64,000 nucleotides of DNA from Dyella monticola (GTDB taxonomy: Bacteria; Pseudomonadota; Gammaproteobacteria; Xanthomonadales; Rhodanobacteraceae). The stretch is from assembly GCF_003363155.1 (NCBI RefSeq), contig NZ_QRBE01000018.1, positions 1-64,000 of the forward strand, given 5' to 3'. This document shows, piece after piece, positions 27,001-35,146 of this stretch (positions are counted from its first letter, which is position 1; each line of letters starts with the position of its first letter). The notes beneath the pieces were generated by a model that ran no database searches, was not told where the DNA came from, and saw only the letters and a program-made list of their open reading frames with translations. A program made the translations under genes and the position numbers.

Positions 27001-28197
27001 TTATACCGGTGCGCCTGCCGGGAACGTTTCCAGCCGCAGGGAGGCCAGGGCCTCCAGCAACTGGTCGATATGGGCTTCTTCATGCGCGGCCGATAGCGTG
27101 ATGCGTAAGCGCGCCTGCCCCTGGGGCACGGTAGGTGGACGAATGGCGACCGCCAGCAGCCCCTGTGCTTCCAGGGTGCAGGAAGCATCCAGCGCGCGCT
27201 GCGCATCGCCGAGCATCAACGGCTGGATGGCGGTGCGTGAAGGCATCAACGGCAGCCCCAGTTGCGCGGCACCGTGGCGAAAACGCCGGATCGACGCGTT
27301 CAATTTTTCGCGACGCCAATGTTCGCTTCGTGCCAGGGTGACGGCACAGAGCGCTGCGGCGGCAAGCGCCGGAGGCATGGCGGTGGTGTAGATGTAGCTG
27401 CGTGCGAATTGGGTCAGCCCGTCGATCAAGGTGGTGGAGCCGGCAACAAACGCGCCGCTGCAGCCCAGCGCCTTGCCGAGCGTGGCCATCAGGACCGGTA
27501 CGTCCTGCTCCGTCAAGCCGTCTTCCGCCACGCTGCCGGCGCCATCGTGACCAAGCACGCCAAGGCCGTGCGCGTCGTCCACCATCAGGCAGGCGTATTC
27601 GCTGGCGCATAGGGATGCCAGTTCACGCAGCGGCGCGATATCGCCGTCCATGCTGAACACGCCATCGGTGGCGAGCAGGGCACTATCGTCGGTTTCGCTG
27701 CACAGTTGGCGCGCGGCCGCCGCAACGTCGGCGTGCGGGTAACGCTTGAGCACAGCCCCGGCCAACTGCGCGCCATCGAGCAAGCACGCATGGTTGAGCT
27801 TGTCCTGCACACACAGCTCGCCCCGTTTAAGCAGCGCCTGCATCACGCCGAGATTGGCCATGTAGCCGGTGGAAAACAGCAGCGCCCGCTCGCGCCCGGT
27901 CCATTCGGCCAGCGCTTCTTCCAAGGCGGCGTGCTGGCGGCGATGGCCGCAGATGAGATGCGCGGAACCGCTGCCGACGCCTGTTTCATCGGCCGCCTGT
28001 TTCAAGGCGGCGATCAAGCGTGGATCCTGGGCAAGGCCAAGATAATCGTTGCTGCAAAAAGCCAGTAGTCGGCGTCCGTTGCTTTCCAGGTAAGGCCCGT
28101 CGTAAGCGTCGACGGTACGCAGGCGTCGCTGCAGTCGAGCTTGCGTGCGTTCGGCCGTTTGGACGGCCAAACGCTCGAGCAGGTCAGGCCGCTGCAT
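27001..28197 (-). CDS. bioF: 8-amino-7-oxononanoate synthase
   Basis: A 398-residue PLP-dependent acyl-CoA/ACP transferase. It has [25 protein letters not shown], the [10 protein letters not shown] motif with the PLP-contacting Asp, and the PLP Lys242 in [10 protein letters not shown]. It condenses pimeloyl-ACP with alanine to give KAPA. I took the ATG at 28197 ([13 protein letters not shown]), where the family begins; it lies 14 bases inside the end of bioB. A longer reading would add 31 residues that duplicate the bioB 3' end in another frame. Confidence 0.95.
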   Translation of the reverse strand: MQRPDLLERLAVQTAERTQARLQRRLRTVDAYDGPYLESNGRRLLAFCSNDYLGLAQDPRLIAALKQAADETGVGSGSAHLICGHRRQHAALEEALAEWTGRERALLFSTGYMANLGVMQALLKRGELCVQDKLNHACLLDGAQLAGAVLKRYPHADVAAAARQLCSETDDSALLATDGVFSMDGDIAPLRELASLCASEYACLMVDDAHGLGVLGHDGAGSVAEDGLTEQDVPVLMATLGKALGCSGAFVAGSTTLIDGLTQFARSYIYTTAMPPALAAAALCAVTLARSEHWRREKLNASIRRFRHGAAQLGLPLMPSRTAIQPLMLGDAQRALDASCTLEAQGLLAVAIRPPTVPQGQARLRITLSAAHEEAHIDQLLEALASLRLETFPAGAPV

Positions 28198-29227
28198 GGC
28201 AGCCGCAGCCTTGACCGCAACTGCCTGCTTGTTCGGTTTCGAGAATATCGGCATGGACGGTGCCTGCGTCCTCGGCCACTTCCAGCGCATGCAAATCCAG
28301 GCGGCGGAACAGCGCGCGGTCGTGCTCCACGTCGGGGTTGCCGGTGGTCAGCAGTTTTTCGCCGTAAAAAATGGAGTTGGCGCCAGCGAAGAAGCACAGG
28401 GCTTGCACCGCGTCGTCCATCTGCTGGCGACCCGCGGACAGGCGCACCATCGAGGCGGGCATCAGAATGCGCGCGACGGCAATCGTGCGCACGAATTCGA
28501 ACGGATCCAGCGCGTCGGTGCCATGCAGCGGCGTGCCTTCCACTTGCACCAGCTGGTTGATCGGCACCGATTGCGGATGTTCAGGTAGATTGGCCAGCGT
28601 TTGCAGCAGGCCGGCGCGCTGCGCGCGCGTTTCGCCCATGCCGACGATGCCGCCGCAGCAGGTTTTCAGGCCGACCTGGCGCACGTGTTCCAGCGTATCC
28701 AGGCGATCCTGGTACTGACGCGTGTGGATGATCTCGCCGTAGAACTCCGGCGCGGTGTCGAGGTTGTGGTTGTAGTAGTCCAGGCCCGACTGTTTGAGTG
28801 TCTGTGCCTGCGTTTCGGTGAGCATGCCCAGCGTGGCGCAGGTTTCCAGGCCCAAACCTTTCACGGCCGCCACGATTTCGGCGACTTGCGCGACATCGCG
28901 GTCTTTCGGGCTGCGCCAGGCGGCACCCATGCAGAAGCGGCTGGCGCCTGCGTCCTTGGCCGCTTTGGCGCGTGCGACTACGGCGTCTATCGACATCAGT
29001 TTTTCCGCCTTCACGCCGGTGTGGTAGCGCGCCGCTTGCGGGCAATAGCCGCAATCTTCCGGGCAGCCGCCGGTCTTGATCGACAGCAAGGTGGACACCT
29101 GCACCGCGTTCGGGTCGTGATGAGTGCGGTGCACGCTGTGCGCCCGATGCAGCAACTCGTTGAACGGAAGGGCAAACAGGGCGACGACTTCGTCGCGGGA
29201 CCAGTCGTGGCGAAGGGCTGCGGTCAT
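28184..29227 (-). CDS. bioB: biotin synthase
   Basis: A 347-residue radical SAM enzyme. The 4Fe-4S cluster cysteines are C55, C59 and C62 in [12 protein letters not shown]. Conserved segments [14 protein letters not shown] and RLSAGRQQM are present. It inserts sulfur into dethiobiotin, the last step of biotin synthesis. CGGAG lies 7 bases before the ATG. It is the first gene of bioB-bioF-trhO-bioH-bioC; bioA and bioD are not in the window. Confidence 0.97.
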   Translation of the reverse strand: MTAALRHDWSRDEVVALFALPFNELLHRAHSVHRTHHDPNAVQVSTLLSIKTGGCPEDCGYCPQAARYHTGVKAEKLMSIDAVVARAKAAKDAGASRFCMGAAWRSPKDRDVAQVAEIVAAVKGLGLETCATLGMLTETQAQTLKQSGLDYYNHNLDTAPEFYGEIIHTRQYQDRLDTLEHVRQVGLKTCCGGIVGMGETRAQRAGLLQTLANLPEHPQSVPINQLVQVEGTPLHGTDALDPFEFVRTIAVARILMPASMVRLSAGRQQMDDAVQALCFFAGANSIFYGEKLLTTGNPDVEHDRALFRRLDLHALEVAEDAGTVHADILETEQAGSCGQGCGCHAAA

Positions 29228-29252
29228 GGGGAACTCCGGGAAACCGACGCAC

Positions 29253-29307
29253 AGTGTGGGAGCCGCCCTGGAGGGCTGTCAACTCAGTTCGGGTGCGGAT
29301 AGTTGAC
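29253..29307 (-). promoter_or_regulatory. candidate bioB promoter with an overlapping dyad operator
   Basis: On the minus strand TTGACA (29282-29277) is followed after 18 bases by CACACT (29258-29253), a plausible sigma-70 promoter 26 bases before bioB. An inverted repeat GTCAAC (29278-29283) and GTTGAC (29302-29307), 18 bases apart, covers the -35 box. The half-site arrangement AAC...GTT resembles BirA operators, which usually have a 14-16 base spacer, so the identification is tentative. Confidence 0.4.
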
Positions 29308-29365
29308 GGCAGGGGAGGGGACGAAACCGCTACCATTCCCCTTCATCTATCGAAGGAGTCGATCC

Positions 29366-29572
29366 ATGAGTTCAGGTCAGGGCAGCGCCGGGAATGTGAT
29401 TGCAGCCGTCTGCAGCTTGTTCATTCCGGGCCTGGGGCAACTGGTGCAGGGACGCTTTCTGAAGGCCGTGGTGATGTTTGTGCTGGCGGCCATCCTCTGG
29501 TTCTTCTGGCTGGGATGGATCATCCACCTGTGGTCGATCCTCGACGCGGCCTTGTTCAAGCCCCATACCTGA
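29366..29572 (+). CDS. small two-helix membrane protein
   Basis: A 68-residue protein with two hydrophobic segments: IAAVCSLFIPGLGQLVQG and a long stretch from VVMFVLAAILWFFWLGWI. The PGLGQLVQG motif between helices resembles TM2-type and related small inner-membrane proteins of unknown role. It carries AAGGAG 9-14 bases before the ATG at 29366; an earlier in-frame start at 29303 is less likely. It is divergent from bioB and followed 15 bases later by comF. Confidence 0.75.
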   Translation: MSSGQGSAGNVIAAVCSLFIPGLGQLVQGRFLKAVVMFVLAAILWFFWLGWIIHLWSILDAALFKPHT

Positions 29573-29587
29573 TCGACGTAGTTGCGC

Positions 29588-30301
29588 ATGGACGCGCCGA
29601 TCCGTTGGCTTTGCGCACTGCACGGCTGGTTGCTGCCCTGGCGATGCCTGCTTTGCGGCGACGCTGGCGCAGATGGCATGGATCTTTGCGCCGAATGCGC
29701 GGCGGAACTGCCACGTAATACCCATCGCTGCCGGCGTTGCGCCTTGCCGCTGCCGATCTCGGCGTCGCAGTGTGGCCGCTGTCAACGCAAGCCACCCCCG
29801 TGGGATACGGCATGGGCACCTTTCCGTTACGCCTGGCCGTTGGACCGGTTGGAAACGCGCTTCAAATTCCATCGCGACCTGGCCGCCGGACGCGCATTGG
29901 CGGCCATGTGGTTGCGCGAGCCACCGCCCCTGGACATGCCGGCACTCATCCTGCCCGTGCCCTTGCACCGACGTCGCTTGCGCCAGCGTGGCTATAACCA
30001 GACCGTAGAACTGGCGCGGCCGCTTGCGCGTGCATGGGATGTGCCCTGTCGACACGATCTGCTGCAGCGTACCCGGCACACCGATGCGCAAACGGGCTTA
30101 GACGCCGTCGCGCGGCGACGCAATTTGCGCCACGCCTTCGTGCTGAATCCAGCGATCGCGTTACCGCCGCACGTGGCCGTGCTCGACGATGTGTTTACCA
30201 CCGGCGCGACGCTGGCTGAGTGCACGCGTGTCCTCAAGCGAGCCGGCGTTGCGCGTGTGGATGTGTGGGCGTTGGCGCGGGCGCCGATCCCTCATCAGTA
30301 G
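29588..30301 (+). CDS. comF: ComF family protein (phosphoribosyltransferase-like)
   Basis: A 237-residue ComF/GntX-type protein. The N-terminal part is a zinc-ribbon-like region with four CxxC pairs (CLLC, CAEC, CRRC, CGRC). The C-terminal part is a phosphoribosyltransferase-like domain with PVPLHRRRLRQRGYNQ and the PRPP-loop motif VLDDVFTTGAT. ComF proteins assist DNA uptake in competent bacteria, where they are thought to bind imported single strands; some relatives serve other roles. No clear ribosome site is visible at the ATG; a TTG sits 6 bases earlier. It converges with ubiA, the stop codons being 3 bases apart. Confidence 0.85.
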   Translation: MDAPIRWLCALHGWLLPWRCLLCGDAGADGMDLCAECAAELPRNTHRCRRCALPLPISASQCGRCQRKPPPWDTAWAPFRYAWPLDRLETRFKFHRDLAAGRALAAMWLREPPPLDMPALILPVPLHRRRLRQRGYNQTVELARPLARAWDVPCRHDLLQRTRHTDAQTGLDAVARRRNLRHAFVLNPAIALPPHVAVLDDVFTTGATLAECTRVLKRAGVARVDVWALARAPIPHQ

Positions 30302-30304
30302 CCG

Positions 30305-31330
30305 TCAGCGGATCGCCAGGGCCAGCGCAATGCCTACCCACAACACCAGCCCGACCCAGTTGTTGTGGCGAAACGCGACCAGACATGCAGTGCGTTCGCG
30401 ATGGCGGATCAACCACTGCTGCCAACCGAACAACCCGCACGTGGCCGCGATGGCGACCCAGTACGGCCAACCCAGATGGTCGCGTGTACCAACCATCACC
30501 ATCGCCACCACAAAGGTCACCATGAGGATGCCGATGATCGGCACGTCCGCGTCGCCAAACAGGATGGCCGTGGAGCGCGCGCCGGCTTTGAGGTCGTCCT
30601 CGCGATCGACCATGGCGTACTCGGTGTCATAGACCACCGACCACAGAATGTTGGCGATGAACAACAGCCAGCCCACCGGTGGCACGGTGTTCTGGATCGC
30701 TGCGAACGCCATCGGAATGGACCAGCCGAACGCCGCGCCCAGCACCACCTGGGGGAGGTCCGTATAGCGCTTGGTAAAGGGATAGAGCGCCGCCAGCGCG
30801 GCGCCGATGAAGGAAAGCTTGATGGTCAGCGCGTTGGTCATCAGCACCAACAGGAAGGCGAAAACCAAGAGGCTTACGAACACGATCAGCGCTTCGCGCG
30901 CGGTGATGCGGCCGGAGGCGATGGGCCTTCCCGCGGTTCGCGCCACCTGTGGATCGAGCCTGCGGTCGGCGAAATCGTTGATGGCGCAACCGGCGGCACG
31001 CATCGCGAAGACGCCCAGGGTAAAGATGATCAAAGGCTTCCATGGGGGGAAATCCCCACCCGCCAGCCACAGCGCCCACCACGTCGGCCATAGCAGGAGC
31101 AATGCGCCGATGGGGCGGTCCATGCGGGTCAGCACAAGAATGTCGTGCGCTTTCTGGCGATGCTGATCGGGCAGCTTTTGCAGCAGAAAATCCAGCACTC
31201 GCGCAGCACGTGTGGAGCTGTCGGCCGGTCGTGTCGGCTGCTCCCGGTTGCTGGGTGGGACGGCGCGCGAGCGATGCGGCGCAGGTGCCGGGGACGTGCG
31301 CCGGGGGCGCTTGCGGGAAGTCGGAGCCAT
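30305..31330 (-). CDS. ubiA: 4-hydroxybenzoate octaprenyltransferase
   Basis: UbiA, an inner-membrane prenyltransferase with about eight or nine helices that attaches the polyprenyl tail to 4-hydroxybenzoate in ubiquinone synthesis. Both Asp-rich motifs are present: NDFADRRLD and YDTEYAMVDREDD, as is the conserved YPFTKRYTDLPQVVLG stretch. At 341 residues from the ATG at 31330 it is about 50 longer than E. coli UbiA; the extra N-terminus is basic and Pro/Arg/Thr-rich. A GTG near 31198 could give a protein of normal length. Confidence 0.93.
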   Translation of the reverse strand: MAPTSRKRPRRTSPAPAPHRSRAVPPSNREQPTRPADSSTRAARVLDFLLQKLPDQHRQKAHDILVLTRMDRPIGALLLLWPTWWALWLAGGDFPPWKPLIIFTLGVFAMRAAGCAINDFADRRLDPQVARTAGRPIASGRITAREALIVFVSLLVFAFLLVLMTNALTIKLSFIGAALAALYPFTKRYTDLPQVVLGAAFGWSIPMAFAAIQNTVPPVGWLLFIANILWSVVYDTEYAMVDREDDLKAGARSTAILFGDADVPIIGILMVTFVVAMVMVGTRDHLGWPYWVAIAATCGLFGWQQWLIRHRERTACLVAFRHNNWVGLVLWVGIALALAIR

Positions 31331-31451
31331 ACCCCAAGTGTAGCGTGCCCCTTTTATCCAGAAAGCGCGCCGTACCCGAACCGGTAGTACAGTCTCGCGC
31401 CAAGGGGCCTGTCCGGGTCGTTATGCCGCATTAGGGTGGGGTGGGTCGTTC

Positions 31452-31838
31452 ATGAGTGCAGCCATTGGTCATATCGCTCTGATCGTGCGCGATCCCTCGC
31501 GTACCGCAGACCTGTTTGCGGGCGTGTTAGGTGCAAGGGTGATCCCTGACTGCCCCGACGATGATGGACACCCGCAGGCCTTCGCGAAATTCGGCGGGGT
31601 GTGGTTCGTATTGCGACAGGGTGACGGCCCTTCCTGCCGCAATGGCGATCACATCGCCTTCGAAGTCGACCGCGATGAACTCATCGCCTGCGCGCACAAA
31701 CTGGCCACCTACGACGTCGAGCATTTCATGGCGCGCGAAGACACCGCGCTGTATTTCATGGATTACGACAACCACGTTTTCGAACTGGATGCAGGCGGTT
31801 CGATGGATGAGGTACTCGCCGGACAGCTTTTAGCCTGA
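31452..31838 (+). CDS. VOC-superfamily (glyoxalase/FosX-like) protein
   Basis: A 128-residue single vicinal-oxygen-chelate domain. Likely metal ligands are His7 in IGHIALIV, a His in NGDHIAFEV and a Glu in DYDNHVFELDAG. The pattern is close to FosX/FosA-type fosfomycin-modifying and related proteins, but these families cannot be separated by eye and many members have other substrates. The ATG at 31452 lies in a short promoter-like region after ubiA; 157 non-coding bases follow before dsdA. Confidence 0.75.
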   Translation: MSAAIGHIALIVRDPSRTADLFAGVLGARVIPDCPDDDGHPQAFAKFGGVWFVLRQGDGPSCRNGDHIAFEVDRDELIACAHKLATYDVEHFMAREDTALYFMDYDNHVFELDAGGSMDEVLAGQLLA

Positions 31839-31947
31839 GGTTGCCTGCAGGGCGCAAGCGACACACCTGATCAAGTCGGCGGCATTCCCCGCGGCCATTG
31901 CGCGAACGCGCCTACCCGACATGCTGGAGGCCGGCGGCACATCCGCC

Positions 31948-31964
31948 GTTACGTGCGACGTAAC
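31948..31964. promoter_or_regulatory. palindromic operator upstream of dsdA
   Basis: GTTACGT-GCG-ACGTAAC is a perfect 7-base inverted repeat with a 3-base centre, lying 32 bases before the dsdA start, where a repressor would block the promoter. The binding protein is unknown. Confidence 0.5.
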
Positions 31965-31995
31965 ATGGTGACGTTTTAGCATCGAGCGCCGCGCC

Positions 31996-33321
31996 ATGAC
32001 CCATACACCTGCCCAAGAAGCCCTGTGGGCGACGTTGCGGCTGAAAAGGCCCGTGATGTGGATAAACCCCTATCTGGGAGAACGCCCGTTGGGCTGGGCG
32101 CCCACGCAGGCTGAACGTTCGGCTGCGCAAGCAAGGTTCGCGCGCTGCGAACCATTGCTTGCGGCGCTGTTTCCCGAGCTCGCCGCGTGCGGCGGCAAGG
32201 TGGAATCCAGCCTTGCGCCCGCACCAGCGCTGCAACATGCCATGGATCGGCAAGGAGCCACGGGCCAAGCGTGGTTTATAAAGCGGGACGATAGCTTGCC
32301 GGTGGCCGGTTCCATCAAGGCGCGTGGCGGATTCCATGAAGTCCTGGCGCTCGCCGAAGCGCTCGCCGAAACACAGGGTCTGTGCGCGAAGGGCAATCCC
32401 TTGCTGCTTGCCTCGAGCGAGGCGCGCAGCCTTTTTTCGCACCATACCATCGCGGTGGGAAGCACGGGAAATCTCGGCTTGAGCATTGGCACGATGGCCG
32501 CCGCGCTCGGCTTTCAGGCCGTGGTGCACATGTCCGTCGATGCGAAGGAATGGAAGAAGCAACGGCTAAGAGCGCGTGGCGTACGTGTAGTGGAACATGC
32601 AGGCGACTATGCGCAAGCCGTTGCGGCGGGGCGTGCGCAGGCATTGATCGAACCTCGCTGCCATTTTGTCGACGACGAAAATTCGAAGATGCTGTTCCTG
32701 GGATACGCCGCCTGCGCGGACCATCTGGCGATGCAGCTGGCGCAGGCCGGGCGCCCGGTGGGCGCGTCGCGGCCGCTGTGCGTCTATATCCCCAGCGGCG
32801 TCGGCGGTGCGCCGGGTGGCATCATCCACGGACTGAAGGCGCTTTTTGGCGAGCACGTTCACTGCTTCATCGCCGAACCGGTGGCGTCACCGTGCATGCT
32901 CGTTCAGATTGCCAGCCATTCCAGCCGTCCTCTCTCTGTCTACGACATCGGCCTGGACAACCGCACCGAGGCGGACGGGCTGGCGGTAGCGTTGGCATCG
33001 CAACTGGCCAGTCCGCTCATGCAGGCGCAGCTCTCGGGCGTATTCACTGTCACCGATGACCAACTGTTCGATCAGTTGCTGGCGGTCAAGCAGGCCACCG
33101 GCATCGACCTGGAACCCTCTGCGGCTGCCGCCGTCGATGGCCCTGTGCGGCTGATCGAATCGTCCGAGGGGATGCAGTATCTGCATCGTCATCACCTCGA
33201 GCCGGGCAAAGCCACCCATGTCATCTGGGCGACGGGAGGTGCATTGGTACCTGTGCAAGAACACCAGCGATTTCAACAGCGCGCATTGACGCAAGCCGCG
33301 TCAAGGAACACTCACGCCTGA
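31996..33321 (+). CDS. dsdA: D-serine ammonia-lyase
   Basis: A 441-residue D-serine dehydratase of the DsdA type, converting D-serine to pyruvate and ammonia with PLP. The Schiff-base Lys108 is in AGSIKARGG, followed by STGNLGLSIG for substrate and phosphate contacts and IPSGVGGAPGG as the glycine-rich PLP phosphate loop. The length is that of E. coli DsdA. The gene may detoxify D-serine, which inhibits growth. The usual LysR regulator DsdC is not adjacent. Its last 10 bases overlap the end of the convergent ilvA. Confidence 0.93.
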   Translation: MTHTPAQEALWATLRLKRPVMWINPYLGERPLGWAPTQAERSAAQARFARCEPLLAALFPELAACGGKVESSLAPAPALQHAMDRQGATGQAWFIKRDDSLPVAGSIKARGGFHEVLALAEALAETQGLCAKGNPLLLASSEARSLFSHHTIAVGSTGNLGLSIGTMAAALGFQAVVHMSVDAKEWKKQRLRARGVRVVEHAGDYAQAVAAGRAQALIEPRCHFVDDENSKMLFLGYAACADHLAMQLAQAGRPVGASRPLCVYIPSGVGGAPGGIIHGLKALFGEHVHCFIAEPVASPCMLVQIASHSSRPLSVYDIGLDNRTEADGLAVALASQLASPLMQAQLSGVFTVTDDQLFDQLLAVKQATGIDLEPSAAAAVDGPVRLIESSEGMQYLHRHHLEPGKATHVIWATGGALVPVQEHQRFQQRALTQAASRNTHA

Positions 33322-34877
33322 GCGCACAACAGTAAGCGATAGGCAGGGTTGTCGCTCTCATCGACATACGCATAACCGAGCGTCGTGAGAAAATCGTCAA
33401 GCAGTGCGAGCTCGCTCGATGGCACCTGGATGCCGACCAGGATGCGTCCGTAATCTGCACCATGGTTGCGATAGTGGAACAGGCTGATGTTCCAGTCCGG
33501 ATGCATGCGTTCCAGAAAGCGCGCCAATGCACCCGGACGCTCGGGGAAATCGAAGCGATACAGGCGCTCGTCATGGGCAAGCGGAGAGCGTCCACCGATC
33601 ATGTGGCGCAGATGCAGCTTTGCAAGCTCATCGTCGGTCAGATCGAGCACACCAAAATCGTTGGCGCGGAAGGCGTCGGTCAAGGCCTCGCGTTCGCCGC
33701 GGCGCGCGGTTTGCACACCCACGAATATATGCGCAGCGCGCGCATCGCCGATGCGATAATTGAATTCGGTGATGGAATGCTGGCCCAGCGCCATGCAAAA
33801 GCGCCGAAAGCTGCCGCGTTGCTCGGGAATGGTGACCGCGAACACGGCTTCGCGCTGCTCGCCGACTTCTGCCCGTTCGGCGACGAAGCGCAACCGATCG
33901 AAATTCATATTGGCGCCGGAGACAACCGCCACCAACGCGCCTTCGACGGAACCGTTCGCGGCAACGTATTGTTTCAGGCCCGCCAGCGCCAACGCGCCGG
34001 AAGGCTCGGGAATGCTGCGCGTATCCTGATAGATGTCGCGGATCGCCGCGCAGATGGCGTCGGTATCCACGCGCAGTACGTCATCCAGATACTGCTGGCA
34101 TAGCGCAAAGGTCAGCGCACCGACCTGCTTCACCGCAGTGCCGTCGGCGAACAGGCCCACTTCGTCGAGCAGTACGCGTTCGCCGGCTTCGAGCGCGCGC
34201 GCCATGGCGTCGGCGTCGCTGGCCTGCACACCGATCACACGCACATCCGGCCTGCGCGCCTTGATCACCGCGGCCACGCCCGCCGCCAGCCCGCCGCCGC
34301 CGATCGGGACGAACACCGCATGCAACGGCGCATGATGTTGGGCCAGCAGCTCCAGGCCGATGGTGGCCTGGCCGGCGATCACCTCCAGATCGTCGAAGGG
34401 ATGAACCAATGTGGCACCGCGTTCATCGCGCAAGCGCTGGGCTTCGGCCTGTGCGTCGCTGTAGGAGTCACCGTGCAGGATCACATCCGCATAGGCACCG
34501 CCGAAGCGGCGCACCGCATCGACTTTGACCTGCGGCGCCGTCTGCGGCATCACGATGGTGGCATGCATCTTCAAGCGTGACGCCGCAAGCGCCACGCCTT
34601 GCGCATGATTGCCGGCCGAGGCGGCAATCACACCGCGCTCGCGCTCGGAGGGGTCGAGCTGCGCCATGCGGTTGTACGCGCCACGCAGCTTGAATGAAAA
34701 CACCGGTTGTTGATCTTCCCGCTTGAGCCATACATCCGCACCCAGTCGCGCGGAAAGCAGCGATGCGCGCTCCAGTGACGTGTGCTGCGCCACTTCATAG
34801 ACGCGCGCCGTTTCGGCGCGTCGCAACACGGAGGCGGCGGTCGGCGCCGCTTCCCGTTCGGCAAGCTGTGCGTTCAT
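33312..34877 (-). CDS. ilvA: threonine dehydratase, biosynthetic
   Basis: A 521-residue PLP enzyme that deaminates threonine to 2-oxobutyrate, the first step of isoleucine synthesis. The catalytic part has Lys63 in SFKLRGAYNR, ASAGNHAQG and PIGGGGLAAG. The C-terminal region (about 340-521) holds two ACT-like regulatory subdomains (AVTIPEQRGSFRRFC, YRFDFPERPGALARFLERM), which bind isoleucine and valine. It is the last gene of the leu-ilv operon; its ATG overlaps the stop of the small-subunit gene (ATGA at 34874-34877). Confidence 0.96.
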   Translation of the reverse strand: MNAQLAEREAAPTAASVLRRAETARVYEVAQHTSLERASLLSARLGADVWLKREDQQPVFSFKLRGAYNRMAQLDPSERERGVIAASAGNHAQGVALAASRLKMHATIVMPQTAPQVKVDAVRRFGGAYADVILHGDSYSDAQAEAQRLRDERGATLVHPFDDLEVIAGQATIGLELLAQHHAPLHAVFVPIGGGGLAAGVAAVIKARRPDVRVIGVQASDADAMARALEAGERVLLDEVGLFADGTAVKQVGALTFALCQQYLDDVLRVDTDAICAAIRDIYQDTRSIPEPSGALALAGLKQYVAANGSVEGALVAVVSGANMNFDRLRFVAERAEVGEQREAVFAVTIPEQRGSFRRFCMALGQHSITEFNYRIGDARAAHIFVGVQTARRGEREALTDAFRANDFGVLDLTDDELAKLHLRHMIGGRSPLAHDERLYRFDFPERPGALARFLERMHPDWNISLFHYRNHGADYGRILVGIQVPSSELALLDDFLTTLGYAYVDESDNPAYRLLLCAQA

Positions 34878-35113
34878 GCGTGCGTGGCGTGTTGTACTTG
34901 CAGGACGTCCACCAGTTTGCGTGTCTGCTGCAGGATCTGTGCGAGCACGGCATTGTCGCCGCGCACGGTCAAAAGAAGATGCGATACCGCGGGATCGGCG
35001 GTGGGAGCCACGGTCAAGGTATCGATGTTGTGCCCACGTGCGGCAAACAGGCCCGCGACACGAACCAGCGCGCCGGCTTCATTCTGCAGAAGGATGGAAA
35101 GCGTGTGTTGCAT
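34874..35113 (-). CDS. acetolactate synthase regulatory subunit, single ACT domain
   Basis: A 79-residue protein, MQHTLSILLQNEAGALVRVA onwards, with RGHNIDTLTVAPTADP and a final KLVDVLQV. It matches the N-terminal ACT domain of the IlvH/IlvN type small subunit (about 160 residues) much more than E. coli IlvM, but lacks the entire C-terminal regulatory domain. It should bind the large subunit encoded just upstream (33 bases gap) and may confer activity or weak feedback control. It is overlapped by ilvA. Annotated homologues are often called IlvM. Confidence 0.85.
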   Translation of the reverse strand: MQHTLSILLQNEAGALVRVAGLFAARGHNIDTLTVAPTADPAVSHLLLTVRGDNAVLAQILQQTRKLVDVLQVQHATHA

Positions 35114-35146
35114 GGCCTGATCCTGTCGTGTGTAGCGTTTAGGGGG

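Noticed and set aside
31452-31838. Naming the VOC protein as a fosfomycin resistance enzyme
   Set aside because: The fold resembles FosX/FosA, but the family is broad and the key substrate residues cannot be verified by eye, so only the superfamily is given.
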